Positions 8,907 through 16,891 of a DNA stretch of 36,266 bases are shown here, one piece after another. The number at the start of each line of letters is the position of its first letter. Within the stretch, counting starts at the first letter, position 1. The position numbers were made by a program, and so were the translations under genes. Below the pieces are notes generated by a model, which saw nothing but the letters and a program-made list of their open reading frames with translations, ran no database searches and was not told where the DNA came from. The DNA comes from Candidatus Nanopelagicales bacterium (GTDB taxonomy: Bacteria > Actinomycetota > Actinomycetes > S36-B12 > CAIYMF01), in assembly GCA_025456065.1 (NCBI GenBank), contig JALOLH010000008.1:1-36266 (forward strand), written 5' to 3'.

Positions 8907-9229
8907 CCCTCGCCCTGGCCGTGGCCGCGCTGACCGCCGTCGGCATCTGGCTGGTGCTGCGCGGCGGCGCGGTCCGCCTCATCGTCGGGTTCGTCCTGCT
9001 CGGGCATGCGGCCAACCTCATGCTCATCGCCGCCGGGGGGACCGACCGCCGCGAGGCGGCCCTGACCGGCCAGGTCGAGCCGGCCCTCGCCGCCGACCCG
9101 CTGCCCCAGGCGTTCGTGCTCACCGCGATCGTGATCACCTTCGGCCTGACGGTGTACCTGCTCTGGCTGGCGCCCCGCGCCGAGGAGGCAGCAGGACCGG
9201 GGGACTGGCCGCCGGAGGGATCGCCATGA
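8903..9229 (+). CDS. mnhC: Mrp/Mnh antiporter subunit C (NuoK-like)
   Basis: A 108-residue protein with three membrane helices, of the NuoK/MrpC family. The segments RLIVGFVLLGHAANLMLIAAGG and DPLPQAFVLTAIVITFGLTVYLLWL are the family signature; the second is nearly invariant in MrpC and NuoK proteins. ATG 8903 overlaps the mnhA stop by 4 bases and follows GGAGG at 8891-8895. Its own stop overlaps the mnhD start in the same way. It forms the membrane contact between subunits A and D in the Mrp complex. Length matches the usual 110-115 residues, with a short charged Pro/Gly tail. Confidence 0.95.
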   Translation: MTLALAVAALTAVGIWLVLRGGAVRLIVGFVLLGHAANLMLIAAGGTDRREAALTGQVEPALAADPLPQAFVLTAIVITFGLTVYLLWLAPRAEEAAGPGDWPPEGSP

Positions 9230-10830
9230 CCTCCGGTGCCTGGCTGCCCCTGCTCTTCGCCGTGCCGATCCTGGCCGCCGCGGTGTCGGTGCTGGACCGC
9301 TCGGGACGACTCGGCCGGGTGCTGGCCGTGGCGGTCCCCGCCGGTCTGGCCCTGGCGGGAGGAGCCCTGGTCTGGGCGACCCGGGACGGCCAGGTGGTGG
9401 TCGCCCAGGTGGCCGGGTGGCCGGGCGGGGTGGCGATCCCGTTCGTGGCCGACCTGTTCGCCGCCCTGCTGCTGACGCTGATCGGCCTGCTGGTGGTCGC
9501 CTCGATGGTGTTCGCCGTGGCCAGCGGGGTGGCAGCCGATCCGCTGGTGGCGCCGATGGTGCTCGTGCTGACCGCCGGCGTCGCCGGCGCGTTCCTCACG
9601 GCCGACCTGTTCAACCTCTTCGTGATGATCGAGGTCGCCCTGCTGCCCAGCTACGTGCTGATGGCCCGGACCGGCGGGCGCCGGGCCGCCCGGGCGACCC
9701 GCCTGTACCTGACGGTGAACCTGACCGCGTCCACGTTGCTGCTGGCCGGCCTTGCCGCCGTCTACGGCACGGCCGGCACGCTGAACCTCGCCGCGCTGGC
9801 CGGCCGGGGCGGCGAGCCGGTCGTGGCCACCGCGGTCGGGGTCGTGCTGGTCGCCCTGGCGGTCAAGGCCGCCGTGGTGCCGGTGCACACCTGGCTGCCC
9901 GCGACCTACCCGCACGCCTCCCCGGCGGTCACCGCACTGTTCTCCGGGCTGCTCACCAAGGTCGGCGTCTACGCGCTGATCCGGGTGGTCACCCTCGTGT
10001 ACGAGCCGGGCCCCACCCTCACCGCGGTGGTGGTCGCCGTGGCCGCGGTCTCCATGGTGGTCGGGGTCCTCGGTGCCCTCGGCGAGCCGACCATGCGCGG
10101 GGTCCTGGCCTTCCACATGGTCAGCCAGACCGGCTACGTGCTGGTCGGCCTGGGCCTGGCCGGTGCGGTCGGCCTGGCCGCCGCCGTGTTCTACCTGGTG
10201 CAGTACGCGACCGTGAAGGCCGCCCTCTTCCTGGCCGTCGGCGCGGTCGAGGTCCGCCGTCGGACCGGCGTCATCAAGGAGCTGGGCGGGGTCGCGGCCG
10301 AGCACCGGTGGACGACGGTCACGTTCCTGCTCGGCGCCCTGTCGCTGACCGGGCTGCCACCCTTCTCCGGGTTCTGGGCCAAGCTGGGGATCCTCGGTGC
10401 CGCGGTCGAGGCCGGCAGCGCGGTCGCGTTCACGACCGCCCTGGTGGTCAGCCTCGGGACGATGCTGTCGATGCTCAAGCTGGGGACCGGGGTGTTCTGG
10501 GGCACCCGCCCGGCGCCGGCCCCGGACGCCGCCGCCGAACCGGCCCCGGTCGGTGCGGCCACCGCCGGTGCGGCCGCGGACCTCCCCGGCCGGATCGCGG
10601 CGGCCGACCCGGACCACGACCGTCGACCCGACTGGGACGCCCGACCCACCCTGCTGCGTGCGGCGCGTGAGCGTGGGTGGCCGGCCGGCCTGGTGGCCCC
10701 CGGCCTCGTGCTGGCGCTGCTCAGCCTCGTCGTCGGGCTGTACCCGGAGCCGCTGCTGGGCCTGGCGCAGACCGCGGGTCAGGTCCTGTCCGATCCCACC
10801 ACGTACGTGCGGGGGGTGCTGGGCGGATGA
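9226..10830 (+). CDS. mnhD: Mrp/Mnh antiporter subunit D (NuoM/N-like)
   Basis: A 534-residue antiporter-like membrane subunit of the proton-translocating NADH dehydrogenase family. Helices run from the N-terminus, with NLFVMIEVALLPSYVLM containing the conserved membrane Glu, then VKAAVVPVHTWLPATYPHAS with the Lys and the helix-breaking proline, SGLLTKVGVYALIRV, and YATVKAALFLAVG. These are the residues thought to move protons in the family. A loop at about residues 425-475 is long, Ala/Pro-rich and charged, and probably faces the cytoplasm; it is longer than in Bacillus MrpD. The ATG at 9226 overlaps the mnhC stop, with GGAGGGA just upstream. The C-terminus overlaps mnhE (GGATGA). Confidence 0.95.
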   Translation: MTSGAWLPLLFAVPILAAAVSVLDRSGRLGRVLAVAVPAGLALAGGALVWATRDGQVVVAQVAGWPGGVAIPFVADLFAALLLTLIGLLVVASMVFAVASGVAADPLVAPMVLVLTAGVAGAFLTADLFNLFVMIEVALLPSYVLMARTGGRRAARATRLYLTVNLTASTLLLAGLAAVYGTAGTLNLAALAGRGGEPVVATAVGVVLVALAVKAAVVPVHTWLPATYPHASPAVTALFSGLLTKVGVYALIRVVTLVYEPGPTLTAVVVAVAAVSMVVGVLGALGEPTMRGVLAFHMVSQTGYVLVGLGLAGAVGLAAAVFYLVQYATVKAALFLAVGAVEVRRRTGVIKELGGVAAEHRWTTVTFLLGALSLTGLPPFSGFWAKLGILGAAVEAGSAVAFTTALVVSLGTMLSMLKLGTGVFWGTRPAPAPDAAAEPAPVGAATAGAAADLPGRIAAADPDHDRRPDWDARPTLLRAARERGWPAGLVAPGLVLALLSLVVGLYPEPLLGLAQTAGQVLSDPTTYVRGVLGG

Positions 10831-11183
10831 TCGTGATCCTGGTGGTGCGCCGGCTCGCCGCCCTGATCGCGCTGGCGGCGTGGGCCAGCGGGGCCATCGT
10901 GCGCGCCTCGCTGATGGTCGCGCGGGACGTGATCGCCCCGAGCCCCCGGGTCGTCCCCGGGGTGGTCATCGTGCCGCTGCGGTCACGGACGCCGCTGGAG
11001 ACCGCCGTGGTCTCGGGCCTGATCATCCTGACCCCTGGGACGATGACGGTCACGATCCGCCCGGACGAGCGTGAGCTCTGGGTCCATGGCATGTACGCCG
11101 CGGACCCGGAGGCGCTGCGTGCGGAACTGCGCGAGCTCGAGGGGCGGGTCCTGCGCGCGCTGCGCGGAAGGGGGGCGCCATGA
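10827..11183 (+). CDS. mnhE: Mrp/Mnh antiporter subunit E
   Basis: A 118-residue protein of the MrpE family. Family features seen are VARDVIAPSPRVVPGVVIVPL, SGLIILTPGTMTVTI and LWVHGMYAADPEALRAEL. Bacillus MrpE has about 158 residues; this one is shorter because it begins with a single hydrophobic segment in place of the usual longer N-terminal helices. The start at 10827 overlaps the mnhD stop and no upstream start in the same frame fits better. MrpE is required for complex assembly and activity in characterised systems. Stop overlaps mnhF (ATGA), keeping the operon continuous. Confidence 0.92.
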   Translation: MIVILVVRRLAALIALAAWASGAIVRASLMVARDVIAPSPRVVPGVVIVPLRSRTPLETAVVSGLIILTPGTMTVTIRPDERELWVHGMYAADPEALRAELRELEGRVLRALRGRGAP

Positions 11184-11446
11184 GCGGGCTCTGGACCTTC
11201 GCCCTGGTGCTGGTGGCTGGGGCCGTCCTGGCCGCGGTGTGGCGAGCCCTGCGCGGGCCGACCCCGGCGGACCGGGCCGTGGCCGCCGAGGCGGTGTTCG
11301 TCGCGTCGGTCTCGGCCATCGCGATCCTGTCGGTGCTGCTGGACGCCCCGCTGCTGCTCGACGTGGCCCTGGTCGCCGTCCTCGTGGGCTTCCTGACCAC
11401 CATCGGGTTGTCGCACTTCGTCGACCGGACGGAGGACCGGACATGA
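11180..11446 (+). CDS. mnhF: Mrp/Mnh antiporter subunit F
   Basis: An 88-residue membrane protein with three predicted helices. RALRGPTPADRAVAAEAVFV is the MrpF signature, followed by two hydrophobic stretches. It follows GGAAGGGGGG immediately upstream and overlaps mnhE and mnhG by 4 bases each. MrpF belongs to the E-F-G membrane part of the antiporter complex. Length and order are as expected. Confidence 0.94.
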   Translation: MSGLWTFALVLVAGAVLAAVWRALRGPTPADRAVAAEAVFVASVSAIAILSVLLDAPLLLDVALVAVLVGFLTTIGLSHFVDRTEDRT

Positions 11447-11844
11447 CAGCGCTGGCCGTGCTGGCAGGCATGCTCGGGCTCCTGGGTGCTGCGCTGGTCG
11501 CCCTCGCCGGCCTCGGCCTGATCCGGCTGCCCGACCCGTTGACCCGGGCCACCGCGGTGTCGAAGGCGGCCTCCCTGGGCGCGGTGCTGGTCCTGCTGGC
11601 CGTGCTGCTGGCCGATCCGCAACCCCGCACGGCCGTGGTGATCGGGCTCATCCTGGTCGCCCACCTCGTGACCAGCCCGCTGAGCGGTCTCGCCCTGGGT
11701 CGCGCCGCCTACCGCTCGGGCACCGCCCGACCACCGGTGACCCGGGTCGACGAGCCGGCGACCCGGGCGCGCCGACCGGGCATGACCGGCCCGCACGCCG
11801 GGCCGGGTGAGCCGGCTCCGCCGGGCGGCTCGGAACCCCGGTGA
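11443..11844 (+). CDS. mnhG: Mrp/Mnh antiporter subunit G
   Basis: A 133-residue protein with three membrane helices and a hydrophilic Pro/Arg/Gly-rich tail from about residue 90. LGLIRLPDPLTRATAVSKAASLG is the MrpG signature, followed by LIAHLVTSPLSG-like helix 3 (LVAHLVTSPLSGLALGRAAY). The tail (RVDEPATRARRPGM...) is not found in short MrpG proteins such as that of Bacillus but occurs often in actinobacteria. It is the last gene of the seven-domain operon; 140 bases separate it from the next gene, which has its own promoter. Confidence 0.94.
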   Translation: MTALAVLAGMLGLLGAALVALAGLGLIRLPDPLTRATAVSKAASLGAVLVLLAVLLADPQPRTAVVIGLILVAHLVTSPLSGLALGRAAYRSGTARPPVTRVDEPATRARRPGMTGPHAGPGEPAPPGGSEPR

Positions 11845-11916
11845 GTGGGTGATGCCGGCCTCGACGCCCAGGGCCCGACCCACGCGGGCAGGGGGCGGGC
11901 CGTGCTGCCCCCGCAC

Positions 11917-11930
11917 GTGACCTTCGGCCC
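11917..11930 (+). promoter_or_regulatory. Possible DosR/DevR-type box upstream of the stress protein gene
   Basis: GTGACCTTCGGCCC resembles the DosR core pattern GGGNC-N4-GNCCC with one mismatch in the left arm. Its centre is about 43 bases before the start site implied by the -10 at 11955, the position typical for DosR activation. Match by eye only. Confidence 0.35.
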
Positions 11931-11954
11931 TTCCCGCGACTGCAACAGGTGACC

Positions 11955-11960
11955 TACGCT
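11955..11960 (+). promoter_or_regulatory. -10 element of the universal stress protein gene
   Basis: TACGCT fits the actinobacterial TANNNT -10. Transcription would begin near 11967, just upstream of the GAAGGGG ribosome site at 11970-11976. This rules out the earlier in-frame GTG at 11949 as start codon. Confidence 0.5.
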
Positions 11961-11984
11961 TCAGGTGTAGAAGGGGTGATCGTC

Positions 11985-12782
11985 GTGGTGCGCCTGACCC
12001 GGGACTCCGACCAGCAGCTCCTGCTCTTCGCCGACGACGGCGAGCCGCCGGCCGACGTCGCGTGGGCGTGGATCACCAGCCACCGCTGGCCCGGGTGGTC
12101 GCTGGAGGCCGTGACCGTCCACTGGGCGAGCATCACCGACGGGGAGGACCTCAGGGTCTCGCGGTTCGTGCAGCGCACCCCACCGGCCGAGTCGCGCTTC
12201 ACGTCCGACGCCCACGTCGAGGTGTCGGGCGACCCGCGGGTGGTGCTGCTCGACCGCTCGGACCCCTCGCTGATGGTCGTCGGGTGCCACCACCGAGGCC
12301 ACTTCGCCGGCATGTGGGCGGGCAGTGCCACCGAGTGGCTGCTGGTGCATCCCCCGGCCCCGGTGCTCGTCGCGCGCCATGGGTACCGGACCCGCACGGT
12401 CGCGATCTGCGTCGACGGCAGCCCGCACGCCCTGCGCGCCATCGAGGCGTTCGGGTCCTGCCCGTGGGCAGCCGGGGTGGAGCTGAGCCTGGTGTCGGTC
12501 GAGGACGGGCACACGGACGTCGAGCAGGCGCTCCGCGTGGCCCAGGCCGCGCTGCCCAAGGGGCTGCGGGCCGCCCGGGCCGAGTCGCTGTCGGGGCCGC
12601 CCAAGCGGGTCCTGGCCGACTTCGCGCGGGACCGCGAGGTGGACCTGGTGGTGCTGGGGACCCGCGGCCTGACCGGCCTGGCCCGGCTGCGCGCCGGCTC
12701 GACGGTCTCCGCGCTGCTCAAGGACACGACAGCCAACCTGCTCATCGCCCACGCGGGGGAACCGGCGACCGCCGAGGCGTGA
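11985..12782 (+). CDS. Universal stress protein with two UspA domains
   Basis: About 265 residues with two tandem UspA folds, as in mycobacterial stress proteins such as Rv2005c and Rv2623. The second domain starts at RTVAICVDGSPHALRAIEAF and contains the ATP-binding pattern G-x2-G-x9-G-S (GTRGLTGLARLRAGS), preceded by REVDLVVLGTRG. The first domain is degenerate: VGCHHRGHFAGMWAGS keeps the first Gly and the final Gly-Ser but has His where the second Gly should be. So ATP binding is likely in the second half only. GTG 11985 (or 11988) is chosen from GAAGGGG 8 bases upstream and the -10 position. The gene is monocistronic behind the antiporter operon. Such proteins respond to hypoxia and stationary phase in relatives, which fits the possible DosR box. 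Confidence 0.88.
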   Translation: MVRLTRDSDQQLLLFADDGEPPADVAWAWITSHRWPGWSLEAVTVHWASITDGEDLRVSRFVQRTPPAESRFTSDAHVEVSGDPRVVLLDRSDPSLMVVGCHHRGHFAGMWAGSATEWLLVHPPAPVLVARHGYRTRTVAICVDGSPHALRAIEAFGSCPWAAGVELSLVSVEDGHTDVEQALRVAQAALPKGLRAARAESLSGPPKRVLADFARDREVDLVVLGTRGLTGLARLRAGSTVSALLKDTTANLLIAHAGEPATAEA

Positions 12783-12856
12783 GGCCAGCGGCCGCGGCCC
12801 ACGACTGGTGACCTCCGGCGGGCCTGGAGCCTCTGGTCGCGGACTCCCCGCCCGCC

Positions 12857-12862
12857 TAGCGT
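12857..12862 (+). promoter_or_regulatory. -10 element of the L,D-transpeptidase gene
   Basis: TAGCGT fits TANNNT and lies 21 bases before the ATG at 12884, leaving a short leader that contains GGAGGGGAG at 12871-12879. No clear -35. Confidence 0.4.
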
Positions 12863-12883
12863 GGGAATCGGGAGGGGAGAACG

Positions 12884-13420
12884 ATGCGCAGGACCGCATG
12901 GATCGTGCTGCTGCTCCTGCTCGCCAGCTGGGTGGCAGCCGCTGGCGTGGACGTGCTCGCCGCAGCGGCCGTGGCACCCGCCGTGGCACCCGCCGCGGCG
13001 CCCGCCGTGCTGCCGGGCGCGCTCAACGCGTGCGCCCGGCAGTCACTGCGACGCGTCACCCTGGTGCGGACGGGGATCAACGTGGACCGGCGCTGCCAAC
13101 AGGCGTACGTCACGCGCAACGGCCGGATCATCAAGGTCTGGCGGGCGACGACCGGGAAGCCGGGCTACCGCACGCGCGCCGGCCACTGGCGGGTCTACCG
13201 GCGGATCAACGGATGGACCGAGTCCCGGCTCTACCCGGGCGCCTGGATGTACCGGCCGCTGTACTTCAGCGGCGGTCAGGCGCTGCACGGATCGGCTACG
13301 GACGCGTTGGTCACGCCGTACCCCGCCTCGCACGGCTGCGTCCGGATCTGGCGGCGCAACGTGGACTGGCTGTGGGCGAACGGCTATGCCCGCATCGGGA
13401 CGCGGGTGTACGTCTTCTGA
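12884..13420 (+). CDS. Secreted L,D-transpeptidase (YkuD domain)
   Basis: A 178-residue exported protein. Residues 1-28 form a signal peptide (MRRT, a Leu-rich core, then Ala). A short linker of Val-Ala-Pro repeats (about 29-42) follows, then a compact catalytic domain of the L,D-transpeptidase family. His135, His150 and Cys152 match the motif H-x(14-17)-[ST]-H-G-C-x-[RN] (HGSATDALVTPYPASHGCVR); Cys152 would be the nucleophile. These enzymes make 3-3 cross-links in peptidoglycan or attach proteins to it. No LysM or Ig-like domain is present, so substrate targeting is unclear. The start is supported by GGAGGGGAG. Two additional cysteines (50 and 71) might form a disulfide. It converges with the coiled-coil gene. 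Confidence 0.9.
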   Translation: MRRTAWIVLLLLLASWVAAAGVDVLAAAAVAPAVAPAAAPAVLPGALNACARQSLRRVTLVRTGINVDRRCQQAYVTRNGRIIKVWRATTGKPGYRTRAGHWRVYRRINGWTESRLYPGAWMYRPLYFSGGQALHGSATDALVTPYPASHGCVRIWRRNVDWLWANGYARIGTRVYVF

Positions 13421-13445
13421 CGGCGCAGCAGGGGGCCACGCCAGC

Positions 13446-13991
13446 TCAGGCGGGGTCGACCGGCACCTTCCCGGCGAGGACGGCCAGGCCGTCGCGGGCG
13501 GCACGTTCGGCGTCGAGCACGCGCTGGTGCATCGCGCGTGCGGCCTCGAGGGTCCGCAGGGCGTCCTGCTCGGCCTGCGTGCACGCCGCAACGCCCTGCG
13601 CACGATCGCGCCGGGCCGACTCGAGGTCGTTGCGGTAGCCCCGCAGCTCACCCTCGCCGAGCTCCACGGCTCGCGCGAGCAGGTGCCGGAAGCTCGCCCG
13701 CGCCTTCTTGGCGGTGGTCTTGCGCGAGAGGCCGTCGAGCTCCTCACGCACCGCGACCCGCATGAACACCAGCGGGTCGGACACGTAGCGGGCGCTCGCC
13801 GCCGCCTCCTCGGCGCGGGAGCGCGCCTCACGCGCCGCGGCCAGGTCCTGCTCGGCCTCGCGCACGGCAGCCGCCGCGGCCTGCAGGTGCCCGGCGAACC
13901 TGTCGGTGACGGCCTGGGCAAGGCGGTCCCACTCGGGCTGGGTGATGCGGTCGGCGCCGTGCGGATCGGCGGCCGTGGGCCGGTCGGTCAT
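13446..13991 (-). CDS. Coiled-coil protein of unknown function
   Basis: A 181-residue, Ala/Arg/Glu-rich protein without signal peptide or membrane helix. The frame is open far upstream, but MTDRPTAADPHGAD at 13991 is the likely start because GAGGA lies just before it and third-position GC drops beyond. Two long heptad-like helices (HLQAAAAAVREAEQDLAAAREARSR and about residues 115-165) flank a middle section, SDPLVFMRVAVREELDGLSRKT, that could be the folded part. I do not recognise a named family. Its neighbours act at the cell wall, but it is convergent with one and divergent from the other, so no shared operon is implied. Confidence 0.75.
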   Translation of the reverse strand: MTDRPTAADPHGADRITQPEWDRLAQAVTDRFAGHLQAAAAAVREAEQDLAAAREARSRAEEAAASARYVSDPLVFMRVAVREELDGLSRKTTAKKARASFRHLLARAVELGEGELRGYRNDLESARRDRAQGVAACTQAEQDALRTLEAARAMHQRVLDAERAARDGLAVLAGKVPVDPA

Positions 13992-14220
13992 CTGTCCTCG
14001 GGGTCGCAGCGGGTGGGGGTGCCGCTGATCCTCCCACGCCCCGGCCGGGGCGGCCGCACGCCTGCTCGGGCCGCTGCCCCGGCCCACGACGGCACGGCCT
14101 GCCTGACCGGTGCCGCGGCGCGGCGGCGATGTCAAGTCGCGGCCCCGGTGCCATTGACGCCGCTGGAGCGAGAGTGCTTGTCTTCGCTTGGATCCTCGTC
14201 CTCGATCCGGGAGGCCTCCC

Positions 14221-16737
14221 ATGGGACACGTCCACGCACCGTTCGCAGCGAAGTGGCTCACCGGACTGGCGGGCCTCGCCCTGGCGGTTGGCGCCCTGGT
14301 GGCCGCCCCCACGGCCACCGCCCAGCCCGCGCTGTGCGACCCCTTCGGGGACCCGGTCGTGGACGCGTCGGTGCCAACGGCCAGGGAGGTCATCGGGATC
14401 GACCTCGGCGACCGCGACGTCACCACCGCCGAGTCCGACGCGTACCTCATGGCGGTCTCCGCCGCGAGCCCGATGGTGACCGACGGGGTGCTGGGCACCT
14501 CGGTCCAGGGCCGGCCCCTGCGCTACGCGGTGGTGGGGCAGGAGCGGTGGGTCACCAAGGCCGGCCTGTCGCAGATCGGGCGGGACATCAACCGGCTCCG
14601 CGACGCCCGGACCCCGGAGGCGCAGGCACGGGCGATCATCCGCGCGATGCCCTCCATCCTGTGGGTGGCCGGCAACGTGCACGGCGGTGAGGAGAGCGGC
14701 ACCGACGCGTCGCTGCAGGTGCTGTACGAGCTCGCCGCCCGCACCGACTGCGCGGCCAAGGAGATCCTCGACGACGCCATCGTCGTGATCCTGCCGACCC
14801 AGAACCCGGACGGCCGGGAGGCCGACACGCGCCGGAACGCGTACGGCTTCGACATGAACCGCGACTGGTTCGCCCGCACCCAGGTGGAGACCGACAGCAA
14901 GCTCGAGCAGCTGCGCAAGCTGCCGCCGCAGGTGTTCATCGACGCGCACGAGATGGGGCGGGCCACCTACTTCTTCCCGCCCAACGCCGACCCGGTCTAC
15001 CACGACATCGGTGAGACCCCGTTGGACTGGATCTACAACCTCTACGGCACGGCCATCCAGGAGGCCTTCGGCCGGTTCTCGATCCCGTACTTCAACGGCG
15101 ACGTCTACGACCTGCTGTACATGGGGTACGGCGACAGCGTCCCGACCACGGGGTTCAACGCCGCGGGCATGACCTTCGAGAAGGCCAACGGCGACCCCAC
15201 CAGCCAGCGTGTCCGCGAGCAGTACGTCGCGATCTGGGCGACGCTGAGCGCCGCGGGGGCGAAGGACGACGAGCTGCTCACCGAGTGGCGGGCCGAGCAC
15301 ATGACCGCCTACCAGCAGGGCGTCGCCGGCCAGCTCGAGCCCAACCAGCTCTACTGGGAGGGCGCGGCCATCGAGAACCCCGTGCCCGACATCACCGTCA
15401 GGCACTACTTCCTGCGCACCGACGACCCGGCGAAGGCCGACGAGGTGGCGCGCATCGCCCGGCGGCTCCAGCGGATGGACATCGACGTCTACCGACTGGT
15501 CCGACCCCTCCAGGTGCCCGACTACACGGCGTACGGCCGGCCCACGGAGCCCACCACCCTGCCGGTCGGCACCCTGTGGGTCCCGATGGCCCAGGGCCAG
15601 AAGCACTGGATCCAGGCGATGCTGCACGAGGACACCTACGTGCCGTTCCCCTACTTCTACGACGTGACGGCCTGGAGCGCTCCCCTGCTGGAGAACGTCG
15701 CCGGTGGCCGCTCCGGAGCCGACCTGAGGCCCCAGGCGGCCCCGTTGGCCGAGCAGTCGGAGCCCGCCCGGGCCTCGGTCGGGCAGGCGCCGCGCCTGGC
15801 GGTCTGGCAGATCTCGACGACCTCGACGGGAAGCATCGAGTCGTCCGGTTGGCTGCGGTGGTGGCTCGACAACCGTACCGGGCTGCCGTTCACGGACCTG
15901 ACCGCCGAGCAGATCGCCAGCGGGAGGTTGGCCGACTTCGACGTCCTGGTGGTCCCGACCGGGTCCGACGCCACGGCCAGCGCGGCCCTGGGCACCGAGG
16001 GACGACAGGCCCTCACCCGCTGGGTGCGCGCCGGGGGCCGGCTGGTCACCCTGCGGGACAGCTCCCGACTCGCGACCCGCCTCGGCCTCACCTCGGCGAC
16101 CTTCGAGTCCGCCACCTCGGACATCCCCGGCTCGCTCGTCCGCGTGCAGGTGGATCCGGCCAGCCCGCTGGCCGACGGGGTGGGGCGGACCGCCTACGCG
16201 ATGTACGAGTACGAGTTCGTCTGGAGCGCCCCCGAGGCGTCCTCACCCGTCCGCTACCCGACGATGAGCGATCCCGACTGGTTCATCTCCGGATTCGCCG
16301 ACGGCGAGGAGCAGCTGTCCGGCAGGACCGCGGTCGTGGACGAGCAGGTCGACGACGGCCGGATCGTGCTGTTCGGCTTCGACCCGAACTACCGCGCCTT
16401 CACCAACGGGACGGCCCAGCTGTTGCTCAACGCCATCACCGGACCAGCGCCCGGCCCTGCGGCTGCCGCCTCGAACCGCGTGGCTCCGCAGTCCGCCGGT
16501 CCGTCGGTCGAGGTGTCCGAGCGCATGGTGATCAGCGTCCGTCCGGGTGCCGCCGATCGCGTCCGGGCGCTGCTCGACGCCAGGGGGGCCTCCGCCGAGG
16601 TCGTCCGCTCGCCGGGCGTGGTCAGCTTCCGGGTCGACCTGGGTGGACTCGGCGCGGACGAGCACCCATGGGCCCAGCAGGTCGCCGTGGACGCGGCTGC
16701 CCTCGGGCGTCAGGTGGTCGCCATCCGGCTGCCGTGA
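14221..16737 (+). CDS. Secreted M14 family zinc carboxypeptidase
   Basis: An 838-residue exported metallopeptidase. A signal peptide covers residues 1-34 (hydrophobic core, ending TATA before QPALC). The M14 domain, about 70-400, shows all catalytic elements: zinc ligands His154 and Glu157 in GNVHGGEESG, third ligand His243 in DAHEMG, substrate-binding Asn213-Arg214 in DMNRDWF, and the general base Glu320 in GMTFEKANG. Residues about 520-750 look like a class I glutamine-amidotransferase-like fold (DFDVLVVPTGS, RWVRAGGRLVTL, GRIVLFGFDPNYRAF), as in large bacterial M14 proteins. The final 80 residues form a small extra domain. Such enzymes remove C-terminal residues from peptides outside the cell; specificity cannot be read. 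ATG 14221 follows GGGAGG. The gene appears monocistronic. Confidence 0.9.
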   Translation: MGHVHAPFAAKWLTGLAGLALAVGALVAAPTATAQPALCDPFGDPVVDASVPTAREVIGIDLGDRDVTTAESDAYLMAVSAASPMVTDGVLGTSVQGRPLRYAVVGQERWVTKAGLSQIGRDINRLRDARTPEAQARAIIRAMPSILWVAGNVHGGEESGTDASLQVLYELAARTDCAAKEILDDAIVVILPTQNPDGREADTRRNAYGFDMNRDWFARTQVETDSKLEQLRKLPPQVFIDAHEMGRATYFFPPNADPVYHDIGETPLDWIYNLYGTAIQEAFGRFSIPYFNGDVYDLLYMGYGDSVPTTGFNAAGMTFEKANGDPTSQRVREQYVAIWATLSAAGAKDDELLTEWRAEHMTAYQQGVAGQLEPNQLYWEGAAIENPVPDITVRHYFLRTDDPAKADEVARIARRLQRMDIDVYRLVRPLQVPDYTAYGRPTEPTTLPVGTLWVPMAQGQKHWIQAMLHEDTYVPFPYFYDVTAWSAPLLENVAGGRSGADLRPQAAPLAEQSEPARASVGQAPRLAVWQISTTSTGSIESSGWLRWWLDNRTGLPFTDLTAEQIASGRLADFDVLVVPTGSDATASAALGTEGRQALTRWVRAGGRLVTLRDSSRLATRLGLTSATFESATSDIPGSLVRVQVDPASPLADGVGRTAYAMYEYEFVWSAPEASSPVRYPTMSDPDWFISGFADGEEQLSGRTAVVDEQVDDGRIVLFGFDPNYRAFTNGTAQLLLNAITGPAPGPAAAASNRVAPQSAGPSVEVSERMVISVRPGAADRVRALLDARGASAEVVRSPGVVSFRVDLGGLGADEHPWAQQVAVDAAALGRQVVAIRLP

Positions 16738-16850
16738 CGGCCGACCGGCGGACCTGGTTCGCGCGCCATCGGATGCCGATGCCGTCTGAGCCGACGGTCC
16801 ACAGCCTGGTGTGTAGACAGTTCGAACCACGCGCCAGCCCGGCGGTCGGC

Positions 16851-16856
16851 TAGGCT
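16851..16856 (+). promoter_or_regulatory. -10 element of the alpha/beta-hydrolase gene
   Basis: TAGGCT fits TANNNT and lies 35 bases before the ATG at 16892. The leader would contain GGGAGG (16880-16885). No clear -35. Confidence 0.4.
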
Positions 16857-16891
16857 GCCGACGCACCTGCACGAGGACCGGGAGGCCGTCC

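Noticed and set aside
11949-11984. GTG 11949 as start of the stress protein
   Set aside because: It lies upstream of the likely -10 (TACGCT 11955-11960) and lacks a ribosome site; GTG 11985 fits better.
16815-16840. GTTCGAA resembling a tRNA T-loop
   Set aside because: The flanks do not pair and no other tRNA arms are present.
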